From assembly GCF_011397635.1 (NCBI RefSeq), contig NC_064762.1, positions 20,299,479 through 20,363,478 of the forward strand: a DNA stretch of 64,000 nt. Reading direction: 5' to 3'. The translations under genes and the position numbers were made by a program. The number at the start of each line of letters is the position of its first letter. The first letter of the stretch is position 1. Positions 49,094 to 61,400 of the stretch are shown here, in pieces. The notes under the pieces are model-generated. The model searched no databases. It worked only from the letters and a program-made list of their open reading frames with translations, and was not told the DNA's origin. Origin of the DNA: Epinephelus fuscoguttatus (lineage: Eukaryota; Chordata; Actinopteri; Perciformes; Serranidae).

Positions 49094-50275
49094 GCTCAAC
49101 AATAAAGTGAAAACACTGCATAGATGTAGGTGTGCGGCAATGCAGCAGCAAAAAGAGTTTAGTGTGTATGCATTAATTATCATTGTCCATTCTGGGGTCC
49201 TGTAGAAACATGGCAGTGCAACATGGCTATCCCTGCGGACGAGGACTCTCTATGTAGATATAAATGGCTTATTCTATGGTAGGAAGAACACAGCTGATTA
49301 TTCACTGAAGAAATATAATTATTATATTCAATTTCTGCCAATATATCCCACACACTGAACCTTTAACTGAAACTACAACAGTAATGAACAGCGGTACAGA
49401 ACGGCGGGTGACAGCTGAAACTGCACAGCTGCTGCAGCGAATGCTATAATCCAGGCAAAATTTTGGCTGCCTCTTGCAGTTAAAGGCAGCTGTCATGCTA
49501 TTTCTGAAATTATAAAAGGATGATTCAGGTGCAAGTGGCTGATAGGAATTAACGCATATCACCTGTACCAGCATTACAGTTATTTTAGAAAGTGTTTAGG
49601 TGTTGTGGTTATATAAGGCGGATAATTTGTCTCATAGTAACAGAACATCTTGACACCTGGGTACATCAACACTCGTTCTGTTTGGGAGGTTAAACTAAAC
49701 TGGCTTTGCAAAGATCTTTTGGGGTTTTACTTTCAGTCATTGAGAATGACCTGTCTGTGTACTGTCCCCGAGTCATTTCCAACCAACTGTGTGTCTGTGT
49801 GCGTATGTGTGTATGTTCAAGGGAACTTGTGTGGGTGTTGGCTCACAGCAGGGACATTTGACTTTGAGGTAAACATGACAGAGGTTTGATTCAGGTCGGA
49901 AGGAAAAGAGACAGGCTGTGAGGACACCAAAAAACAAGCCATTATTTCCTTAAATAGAGGGGAAGTGATAGGTTGAGAGAGAAATAAAGAACCTTAAACA
50001 TCGTGTGTGTTATAACTTTGCTTGATAGTGCTCCTACGTTAGTATGACATTCAGATTTACTGACACATTCCTTTTTACGTTCCCACTTTGCTGTTTAAAT
50101 GATATCCAGCACCCCCTACTGTCTGTATATTAGTTCCCACCATCTGTTGAAAACACGAGTCTGCATTACTCACACCAAATCATAACTTCATGAAAGCCTG
50201 TGAGCTCATGAGTATGCTCCTAATAAGCTGGTCAGAGTTGTTATGAGTACAATGTAATGACAAAAGGGATTTGCT

Positions 50276-50736
50276 GTTTATTAGTGGTTTTATTGCCGCT
50301 TACAGTTGATTAATTACCAATACAGCACCATGATTTCATACTCAATAGAAATAAAAAGATAGCCTGATAAAGCACATAATAGGCCTTTTCCTACAGGGGA
50401 TATTTTGGCTTGTCATGTTGAGAAAAGCACGGGCGTAAATAATACAGTTAACTATGGATGGATTCCATTTAGCTGCTTAGGCTGGTATCACACATGCTGG
50501 CTCGCACTCACTCGCACTGTTATGATTCACTGGGACACTTGAATAAAACAGAGCCGTTGTTAATGTTACTTGTAACATCTTTGCTTTTTGTATAAGTCAA
50601 AATGTCTGCTGTGAAAAAGGCCTGTTATACTTCTCTCATCAAGCACTGTAAGAAAAATCAGACAAATTTCAGTGAGATAAATTTGAGCATTGTCTCTTCT
50701 TATGCTTCTTGCGTCGGCTGTGGAGTCAGAGCGTCA
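50276..50736 (-). terminator. Gene 2 3' UTR, possible poly(A) region
   Basis: Sequence after the TGA at 50737-50739 is homologous to the gene 1 3' UTR. The minus strand has AATAAA-type hexamers near 50276-50300. No direct evidence for the cleavage site. Confidence 0.3.
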
Positions 50737-52392
50737 TCATTTGCATGGGCATCTGAATCGAACTTTGTAGTCACGGCACTTATGGGATTTTTGGTCCTCT
50801 TGGCGGCAAACAAATCCCTTAATTGGGCTGTAGCTGAAAAATGATTCCAAACAGTGAATCAGTATGATATTTAAAGCAATATTTAAATCAAACAAGAACT
50901 TCCTTTTAATGGGGTACATCACTAAATCCAGAAATGTATTAAAAATGTGACTGAAAACATGAATGCTTCACACACATCTTCACCCCGGCAGCACAAAAGA
51001 TCTATACAATCAGTCCAGTTTTGAAGTGGGCACCCAAAATTACAGTCACCAATTCAGTATCTGACCACATGTAACCTCTTCTGTTTCTGACGTTCTGACG
51101 CTGCGAAATGGCCAGAAGTGTTTTTGCAGAACATTATGTTGTCAAAGTGAAGCTGACCTTTGATCTTTTGAATATAAAATCATTTATCATATATCCTATA
51201 AGACATTTGTGTAAAAGTTTGTCATAATTAGCAAATTAATTCTTGAGTGATGGCCAAAACGCATTTTTAAGATCAGTGATCTTGATCTTTGACCTTTTGA
51301 ATATAAAATCATTTATCATATATCCTATAAGACATTTGTGTAAAAGTTTGTCATAATTAGCAAATTAATTCTTGAGTGATGGCCAAAACGCATTTTTAAG
51401 GTCACAGTGACCTTGATCTTTGACCTTCAATGATCAAATTATTTTTTTTTTTCCACATAATTTTTAATTTCCAAAATAGAGCAGATAGAAGACACAGTAA
51501 TATTTGGTCAATCCAATAGTAACACAAGAAAAAAAGTTAAGTATTAAGTTTTACCGTTAAATGGTAAAAAAAAATAGCACTAAATACTAAAACGTAATAT
51601 AACGGTTGTTGGTCGGACAACTGCCTGTCACATCACAATTTAATGTCTGTGAAATAGATGATCAGTCATTCAGGGATATCTGAAAAGTCCAGCTCTCGTA
51701 CATACTCGAAAAAGGGATCCCACATCATGCAAAATTTCCTCGGGGAGCCCCTCATTATGCACCTGATTCTTTCCAGTCTGACAAAATGAAGGACTTCCCT
51801 TATCCATAAGGTGTGTGAAAGAGGTATTGGGGACTTCCACTTGAGTAACACCAAGCATCTGGCTAGCGAGGTAACAAAGGCTGTAACAGCTCCCTCATGG
51901 GAAGAGAGTAGTACTGTGGGTGGAGTTACACCAAACAAAGCATTAGGTTCAACAGATTTCCAGTAACCCTTGACAGTGATCTAAAGATTTCTCCACAGTA
52001 CATCTGTAATGCAAGACAAGACCAGAACATGTGTACGTGGCTCACTGTTGCTTGGCTACACCTGTCACAAGTTGGGTTCACATCTTTATAGATCCTAGAG
52101 AGCCTAACCTTCCTGAAATGAGCATGGGGTACTCTTTTGCACTGGATCAGTCCATGTTTTGCACAGGCAGATGATTTGTGAACTTTATCACGGACACCCA
52201 ATGACCAAATTCTAATCAGTACAATGCTGAGTCCACGTGGATGTTGGTGCCAAAGTTGAAGAAATTCCCTCAAGGTGTTCTTGAGATATTACATTCATGA
52301 GAATGCAAAGGGTCACAATAATGTTGACCCTTTGCTCAAAGACGTGAAATACTATCAAATTGTTTATTTAAACCATTATGAGAAGGACTTTC

Positions 52393-52428
<36 letters not shown>

Positions 52429-55400
52429 AAAAAGGGCTATCTAACACCATATCAATTATGAATTATTATTTTGAATGAGCTCCAGCTGACAGTTTATCCA
52501 CGCCAACCTTATACACTGTTAGGGAGGCGGAGAGGGAGACTGGCAGACACAGGCAGACCTGGCTGTGTCTAGAGAAGACAGGCTGCGTCAGCTCTGTCCT
52601 CAGAGACAGGTGGAGACACAGCAACATTTCCTGCTACAATGCAGCACATATGAAGACATCAGAACAATGTTCCTTACAAAAACTAAATGTATACTCCAGG
52701 ATTTTGATTCACTCTCTGACCAGACTGAAATGCAACATCTACTTGGAGAAAATAATGTCAGCGCCACAGATGCAGCAGAATATGTCAGTGCCTAATGTGA
52801 CCAGTGCCGCAGCCTAAGAAACAACCAACACAACAACATAGAGCATCTCCTCACAGTTCACACTCTGGCTTTTATTTACTCCTTCACTTAATGAGTTTTT
52901 TTTTCCTTGAAATTTATGTCTATAATTTTGTATCAACACATTGTTGTTGATTGTTTCAGAATTCACTGTCTTAAGCAAGATTTATACTTGTGCGTCAGCT
53001 TTATGCAGAGCCTACGCCATAGCCTACACACTTGCTACACAAGCCTATGGCACTGTATGCATGTATGTATGTATAAATGAGCCTAGCGACAAGCAGAGAT
53101 TTCATATGAAGTCAGGATAAATCACACACAAGACTTAAAATGCTATTTTTGTGAATGCTTTATTGTCTTGGCAATTTATTGTTTCTCATCTGTAAAATTA
53201 AAATAAATAAAGGCTTCGTTTCCACTGAGGGAAATGGTTTCAGCTTACAAAGATAGACAGGAGGTCTGCGTTGCTGCAACGTGTTTGTTTCTGGGGAGGT
53301 GCACGTCAGGCTACGCCGTAGGGTACGGCTTCAGAGGTTAGGAGTCACCCCCTTTTTTTCTGCTCTCTTTTTACCATGCTGGTAAATCTGAATGAATTAT
53401 ACTTTGGTGCTCATGGTTTCAGTGTTAATGAACTCAACGATTAAATTATGGAGAATCTAACCAAGCTAATGATGTCTAGCATGTCAAAATTGACAAAAGT
53501 TTAAACTCTAAAGAGTTCAGCTGACATATTTGTATGCACGATCTTAGCAGCTACTGTAGCAAATGTTAGCTCATGCGGGTATATAGCTGACAACCCAGTG
53601 GGCTTTAAGAGGTTTTATGTCCAAAGAAATAACACAAAAATAAACTGCTTTACAGCACCAATGGCAACAAGACCTGGCGTCTAATTGAGACATGTTGCCA
53701 AACCTGGTTAGTGAAAGGAGCTTGACATTTAATTGGGGCTTGGCTTAAATCAAAGTTTTACAATAGCCATAATTCCAACATTTTGGTGGTATCTCAGCAC
53801 ACTGATATGCAAACTCCATCAAATAACACCATGTTCGACTTCACCAGACCCCTGACACGTAAAGGGTTGATGCAGGTATCACTGGACTGGATTTTTCAAT
53901 ACTACTTGGTATTGTTTGGTTGATACCTTATAAGGTATTGAGTACCAATACCTAGCCCTAATAAAGACTTTGAAATACTGAAATGCCCATGTATTATTTA
54001 TTAATCTATTTTTAGGCTTGATTTTTTCTCTTGACCTGAATCCCTATTACATGACTCCTAGGTGTCTTTCTGTGATAACAAAAAAATGGTGGACATTCAT
54101 GTCAATTTCAGTGGAAAATGCAATGTTTTAAGAGTTTCAATATTAAAATGCCTTTTAGAAAACATTTCTAGTGAGAAAAGTGCATTTTGTTTTCATAATC
54201 TTTATTCAGTGAATGCATATCCTCCTAAGACCCTGTGTCCTCATATGAGTGCATTAGACCTGCTGTCCTCCTTTGTGGACACTTCATTGTGCCATCTAGT
54301 GGTAGTAAGAACATAATACACTCATCCATGTAAAAACAAGATGGCCACCATCTCTACCAAGTCAGTCTGCAGCTGATCCCGACACAAAAGTGGACAAGGT
54401 TCAAAACTTGATCACATCTTATGGTTGAAACTTGTATATTTATGATTAATTATGCATGTAGTTTGATATGGCAACAAATTTGACCAATTTTAGCAACAGT
54501 AACAAACTAAGACACTGTTAATTAGGAAGTACTTGTTTGAAGACACTGGAACTTTATTATCAGCTCATTTGAGGACACTGAGACTCAATTATCCTTGACA
54601 ATGTTTAGTTTTTTATGTACTCATGTACTATGTAATATGAAGATTATTTCAGTCTCACTAGAAAATTGTTGTAATGCAACATTTTATTTCGTCTTTAAGT
54701 AGAAGCTATTTATTATTCTTATTATATTATTACTTCCCTGTGAGGCAACTTACCTGAAGAAGATCTCCCCTGTGGAGACGGCTGGGGTCATGTCGTCAGT
54801 GGTAACAGCCTCAATCTGCAGAGGGCTGTCACAGATTTGTCCTGGGTTTTCTTTCTTCAGGGTACTCAAAAGTTCCCAGTCCCCTGTTCCACTGGGATCG
54901 TCCCGGTCATACCACTTGGTCCAGCACACTGCAGGGAGGCTGGATGACTGGCGGGAAACTGTGGCACCAAGGCACCATTCTAAATGAATGCTTATATGCA
55001 CACGGACAATGGAATAGAAGGAGAAATCCATGTTGCATTAGTATCTTAACACTGCACATGAATGTGCTCATACAGTACCTCTTCTATCACAGAAAGACGA
55101 AGGACATCTGAAGCGAACACGATAATCATTACACTTCTTATCCTTAGACTGGTCCTTGTTTCTGCAGATGAATCCTGAAGTTGTGTCACTCCTGAAAAAA
55201 AGAAACACAGAGTGACACTTACTAAAAATGAACTAATAGATTCACCAACCTAAGTGGTTGCTTGTTTAAGCCATGATGTTGGCTTGGCTCTAAGGATGGC
55301 AAAAATAACAGAAACCATATCTTGACTTTTAATGAAGTGTCAATATCACATCAAAATTAGGTTTGAACACCTGCTAAACTAATTCAGTACTTACTTATGA

Positions 55401-58400
55401 ATCACATCCCCTGCTTCCTCTACACTGAGTCCAGATAGAGTTCTGGCCTGAATAGCCAGTGGTTTAGGGCAGATCTTCCCTGGGTTCTCTTTGCGAAGTT
55501 CTGAGAGGCTTTCCCTGTCTTGATTTCCAGAGGGGTTGTCTCTGTCAAACCAGTCTGTCCAGCATCTTGGACCAGGGCCTTTCATTGTACATAAAATGGT
55601 CATGAGACTCCTAAAGTCTTTATGGAAATGCACACTTGTTGTGATTTGTCCAATTGCAAATAAAGAGATACAAAGACCAATCAAATGAGAATGTAAAAAC
55701 AAAAGGTGTAATCCAATGAAGACTGCACATCAATGTGTTCATACAGTACCTCCATCATCACAGAAAGACGAAGGACATCTGAAGCGAACACGATAATCAT
55801 TACACTTCTTATTCTTAGACTGGTCCTTGTTTCTGCAGATGAATCCTGAAGTTGTGTCACTCCTGAAAAAAAGAAACACAGAGTGACACTTACTAAAAAT
55901 GAACTAATAGATTCACCAACCTAAGTGGTTGCTTGTTTAAGCCATGATGTTGGCTTGGCTCTAAGGATGGCAAAATAACAGAAACCATATCTTGACTTTT
56001 AATGAAGTGTCAATATCACATCAAAATTAGGTTTGAACACCTGCTAAACTAATTCAGTACTTACTTATGAATCACATCCCCTGCTTCCTCTACACTGAGT
56101 CCAGATAGAGTTCTGGCCTGAATAGCCAGTGGTTTAGCAGATCTTCCTGGGTTCTCTTTGGTTCTGAGAGGCTTTCCTGTCTTGATTTCCAGAGGGGTTG
56201 TCTCTGTCAAACCAGTCTGTCCAGCATCTTGGACCAGGGCCTTTCATTGTACATAAAATGGTCATGAGACTCCTAAAGTCTTTATGGAAATGCACACTTG
56301 TTGTGATTTGTCCAATTGCAAATAAAGAGATACAAAGACCAATCAAATGAGAATGTAAAAACAAAAGGTGTAATCCCCTGAAGACTGCACATCAATGTGC
56401 TCATACAGTACCTCCATCATCACAGAAAGACGAAGGACATCTGAAGCGAACACGATAATCATTACACTTCTTATTCTTAGACTGGTCCTTGTTTCTGCAG
56501 ATGAATCCTGAAGTTGTGTCACTCCTGAAAAAAAGAAACACAGAGTGACACTTACTAAAAATGAACTAATAGATTCACCAACCTAAGTGGTTGCTTGTTT
56601 AAGCCATGATGTTGGCTTGGCTCTAAGGATGGCAAAAATAACAGAAACCATATCTTGATTTTTAATGAAGTGTCAATATCACATCAAAATTAGGTTTGAA
56701 CACCTGCTAAACTAATTCAGTACTTACTTATGAATCACATCCCCTGCTTCCTCTACACTGAGTCCAGATAGAGTTCTGGCCTGAATAGCCAGTGGTTTAG
56801 CGCAGATCTTCCCTGGGTTCTCTTTGCGAAGTTCTGAGAGGCTTTCCCTGTCTTGATTTCCAGAGGGGTTGTCTCTGTCAAACCAGTCTGTCCAGCATCT
56901 TGGACCAGGGCCTTTCATTGTACATAAAATGGTCATGAGACTCCTAAAGTCTTTATGGAAATGCACACTTGTTGTGATTTGTCCAATTGCAAATAAAGAG
57001 ATACAAAGACCAATCAAATGAGAATGTAAAAACAAAAGGTGTAATCCCTGAAGACTGCACATCAATGTGCTCATACAGTACCTCCATCATCACAGAAAGA
57101 CAAGGACATCTGAAGCGAACACGATAATCATTACACTTCTTATTCTTAGACTGGTCCTTGTTTCTGCAGATGAATCCTGAAGTTGTGTCACTCCTGAAAA
57201 AAAGAAACACAGAGTGACACTTACTAAAAATGAACTAATAGATTCACCAACCTAAGTGGTTGCTTGTTTAAGCCATGATGTTGGCTTGGCTCTAAGGATG
57301 GCAAAAATAACAGAAACCATATCTTGACTTTTAATGAAGTGTCAATATCACATCAAAATTAGGTTTGAACACCTGCTAAACTAATTCAGTACTTACTTAT
57401 GAATCACATCCCCTGCTTCCTCTACACTGAGTCCAGATAGAGTTCTGGCCTGAATAGCCAGTGGTTTAGCGCAGATCTTCCCTGGGTTCTCTTTGCGAAG
57501 TTCTGAGAGGCTTTCCCTGTCTTGATTTCCAGAGGGGTTGTCTCTGTCAAACCAGTCTGTCCAGCATCTTGGACCAGGGCCTTTCATTGTACATAAAATG
57601 GTCATGAGACTCCTAAAGTCTTTATGGAAATGCACACTTGTTGTGATTTGTCCAATTGCAAATAAAGAGATACAAAGACCAATCAAATGAGAATGTAAAA
57701 ACAAAAGGTGTAATCCCCTGAAGACTGCACATCAATGTGCTCATACAGTACCTCCATCATCACAGAAAGACGAAGGACATCTGAAGCGAACACGATAATC
57801 ATTACACTTCTTTTTCTTGGATTGGTCCTGGTTTCTGCAGATGAATCCTGAAGTTGTGTCACTCCTGAAAAAAGGAAATACAGAATAGTACATACTTAAT
57901 ATGACCTAATAGATGCATCAACTTTAGTGTTTGCTTTTTTAGCCATGATATTGGCTTGGCTCTAAGGATGGTATTGTCAGTCCGTCAGTCCCTTTGGTGG
58001 TTGGTTGGTCCATCAATTTGGTGCAGACTGAAATAACTCCACAATCATGGGACAGGTTGACATGAAATTTTAAAAACTTGAAAAAAGATGGAACGCCACA
58101 CACTCAGCTCCAAGTAAAAAAGGAATTTTATTTCGGACAACGTTTCGGCACAGGGCCTTTGTCAAGTCTTAACAGACATGAGACACCAAAAGGAGTGGCT
58201 GATGAAGCCTTCTGTGAGCACACCTGGTGTACACACCTGGTCTGCATTTGACACTAATCACCTGCATGTTTGACACCAGAGAAGTGAATAAATCAGCTGA
58301 TTGCAAAACTCACATCAGAGATCAAACATCACAATCCATATAAATACAATCCTATCAAAATATCCATTTCAGAGAAGAAAAAGGAAGTATGCCATACAAA

Positions 58401-61400
58401 ACATTCTGCACAGGATCCCAATATACAATATTTACAGAAAAGAAGAACAGATCAGCTGCACATCAACCTATAAAAAGGCATCATTAGCAATATAAGCTGT
58501 ACCTGGTCTCTGTCACTAGAGCTGACACTATTTATCTAGAGCAAAAAGTTATAGAAAACATTTCAAATCGTAATCAACATTCAGACCATTTGGTGCCAGA
58601 GTGTTCAAATAGTGTATGTACACTACTCCATCGCCAGCACCTCAACAAGACAATCTGCAGTGTGCGTTACTCTTCTCCTACGTATTACGTCCCCAGTCAA
58701 CTGCACCCGACCTCCAAGATGCCAAATGAGACACAGCCTGTGTCGGACTCAGCAATTGCAGGCATGAGACAAGAAACTTTTGCTTTCAGTCAAAGGGAAC
58801 GAGATGACATTCTCACCACGGAATCGCTGTTTGATGTTCCGTTTTGTGGAAACTCTGAAATTGAACTGAACAATCTATCTAAACGGAGAACAAGAACTTT
58901 TCTACACATGGTAACACTCAGTGATTATGTGCGTCAGGGCATCATCCCCCGTGGCTTAAGATGGCAAAAAGAACCAATGTTGGGGAGCAGAACCACTGAC
59001 TTTTGTGATCGTTGGTGTGCCATCATAAATAAATGCTCCTTGGACTTAATGACTTTTATCATTGATCAATTAAAACGGGATCTGAATGATATTGATAAGG
59101 CCATTGATGATAAAACTGCATCCTTACGCCTTGCAATGACTGAGTCTGAATTTAATGGCGTAATTAAAGCCAACTGTGAAATGCAGGACAAACTTTCCAG
59201 AGAAATTAAAGAAATCAAAATCAAGAAGTTCAACAGAGACAAAAAAGACTCAACGAAGGGCTATGTCTATGTTTGGAGAGACCCTGAACGACGAACACCC
59301 CGACAACGGCGCAACGAGATGACTACCAATCCTCCTTTGATCAACTGTCATCTACCTCCAGCTCCAGTTCTTTAGACAACAGTCGATGAGGAGCTACAAA
59401 ACAGCGAAGTCGAGGCCGTCCACGAAATGCCGCATCCGGAGAGGAAACAAGAACCCGCCGGCCGTTGGAGACCACAATCAACGCCTCAGAGGCCGTCGAC
59501 CCGGTCCCAGAACAAACAACAGAGGATCTGATAGTCTTCAATCTCTCCAGTAAGACATTAAATGCCTCACACTTGTCAGTTTCGAATAAGGGACTATCTT
59601 ACAAGTTGACCTTTTTAAGTTTTTCCGTAACATTAGATTATGAGAATATTTCAGTAGGTCTAATTCTGACACATTAGAATCAGCAGAGCAACAAAATTTT
59701 CCCTCTTCAACAGCTATACAGACACCATTTCGGGCTAAAAGTTATTTTAGTCCCCCTATTAATCGTAGCCCTTCAATTGAAACAACATTGTAATCCCTAC
59801 AGTAATCTTACAACAGATGAAATTACTGCTTTAAAAGATCTACAAGCCAACACTTCTATTATAATCAAACCAGCAGATAAAGGAGGAGCTACTGTTGTTT
59901 TGAATAAGTCTGACTGTGCTGAAGACCGTTTAAGACAAATTTCTGATGACACTTTCTACAAGAGACTGTCTAGCGATCCCACACAATTATTCAAGGAATC
60001 TGTTTACAACACTCTGGACCATTTTTTTCAAGAGGGTGAAATAACCAAAAAAGAACTTGATTTCCTAAAAATTGAACATCCTATAATCCCCACTTTCTAC
60101 ACTCTACCTAAGGTCCACAAGAGTTTGCAAAAACCCCCTGGCCGCCCGATTGTGTATCGCTGACGTCATCCATCTCACAATATGTTGACTTTCACATCAG
60201 ACCTCTAGCTGAATAGGCTCCCTCTTACATCAAAGACACTGATCACATGTTATCTATTGCTGATTCTCTAAACCCTCTTCCTGAGGATGAACTGATTCTC
60301 GCTACTTTTGACATGTCCTCCCTCTACACCTCTATCCCTCATGATGGAGGCATGGAGGCATTATGGCCATGGATCATTTTCTGTCTAAAAGGGACTGCAG
60401 CTCTCTTCCTTCATTAACTTGTCTTGTAGAATTTGTAAAATTAATTCTCACATGTAATTATTTCATTTTTCAAGACACCTGGTTCCTCCAAAACAGAGGT
60501 GTAGCTATGGGAAGCCCTTTTGCACCTTCTTTTGCTAATTTGTACATGGCTTTTTTTGAAGAGATGTACATTTACAATAATACCATCTTCAAAAACAACA
60601 TAGTGGTATGGAAACGCTTTCTTGATGATGTGTGGGTTCTCTGGCGAGGCAGTGTTGACCAGTTGAAAACATTTTTCAACTATTTAAATAATTGTTCTGA
60701 TTTTCTTAAGTTCACCATGGATTTTGATTCCAATCGTATTAGCTTCCTTGATTTGTGGATCATACGTGAGAATAACACACTTTACACTGACCTTTTCATT
60801 AAACCTACAGCACGCAATAGTCTACTTAGAGCTGCTTCGTGTCACCCTCTCCCTTTAAAAAACAGCCTCCCTTACAGTCAGTTCTGCAGGGTTAAGAGGC
60901 TATGTAGCAGACAGTTTAATTTTGATAAAAACATGACTGAGATGAAGAAAAAATTCGGTGCAAGAGGTTACAAGTCAACTCAAATTAATTCAGCTGTGGA
61001 TCGTATCAACGCCAGACCAGATCTGTTTCAGAGGAAAATAAAAAATAAAAAATCTTCTATTATTTTTTCCACCAAGTATTCTAAACACAGAAGATTGAAG
61101 GTATCATTAAGAAACACTGGCACATCCTTCAGTCTGACCCTAATTTTCATCAAATTTATACACATCCCCCTCTTGTGGTCTTTAAACGTGGTAGCAATCT
61201 AAGAGACTATCTACTAAGATCAGATTTGGCCCCCCACTTTGGAATCTAGCCAAAGATTACTTATACCTATCCCGGATGGTAACAGATGCTGTGGGTCTTG
61301 TGCTCAATGCAATTATACTTACCGATGTAGTACCTATAGACATCCACATTCTGGTAAACCTATCCCCATTAGAGGGGTCATCACTTGCCACACAAAATCT

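Larger units (their letters stand above)
47700..49362. mobile_element. piggyBac-like element, second copy, with internal insertions
   Basis: TTAA flanks (47696-47699, 49363-49366), ends AGGAATAGTGGGTAAGATTTAGG / CACACACTGAACCT. The left part (to about 47990) and the right part (from about 49190: CCTGTAGAAACATGGCAGTGCAACATGG) match 30539-31756. The middle is a TTTAG-type array and an unrelated stretch. Confidence 0.7.
55079..57864 (-). repeat. Tandem array of four near-identical WxxW exon-pair units (~665 bp)
   Basis: The A-exon donor boundary recurs at 55395, 56065, 56728 and 57397, spacings of 670, 663 and 669 bp. Exons and introns are almost identical between units: the intron block GAACTAATAGATTCACC (about 55228, 55904, 56566, 57234 on the plus strand) and the GGCAAAAATAACAG stretch recur in every unit. 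Intron conservation shows recent duplication of whole genomic units rather than selection on exons alone. Each unit adds one complete A+B exon set without changing the reading frame. Confidence 0.9.

Noticed and set aside
55620..55702. N-terminal stretch MFLHSHLIGLCISLFAI upstream of several WxxW A exons, resembling a signal peptide
   Set aside because: It is intron read-through. The acceptor AG immediately before GCCCTGGTCC and matching phases with the preceding B exon place the exon start after it, and the same intron stretch recurs in each unit.
58301..58495. Identical 64-codon ORFs at 58301-58495 and 61759-61953 (opposite strands)
   Set aside because: They are shadows of the inverted terminal arms of the Penelope-like element, not genes.
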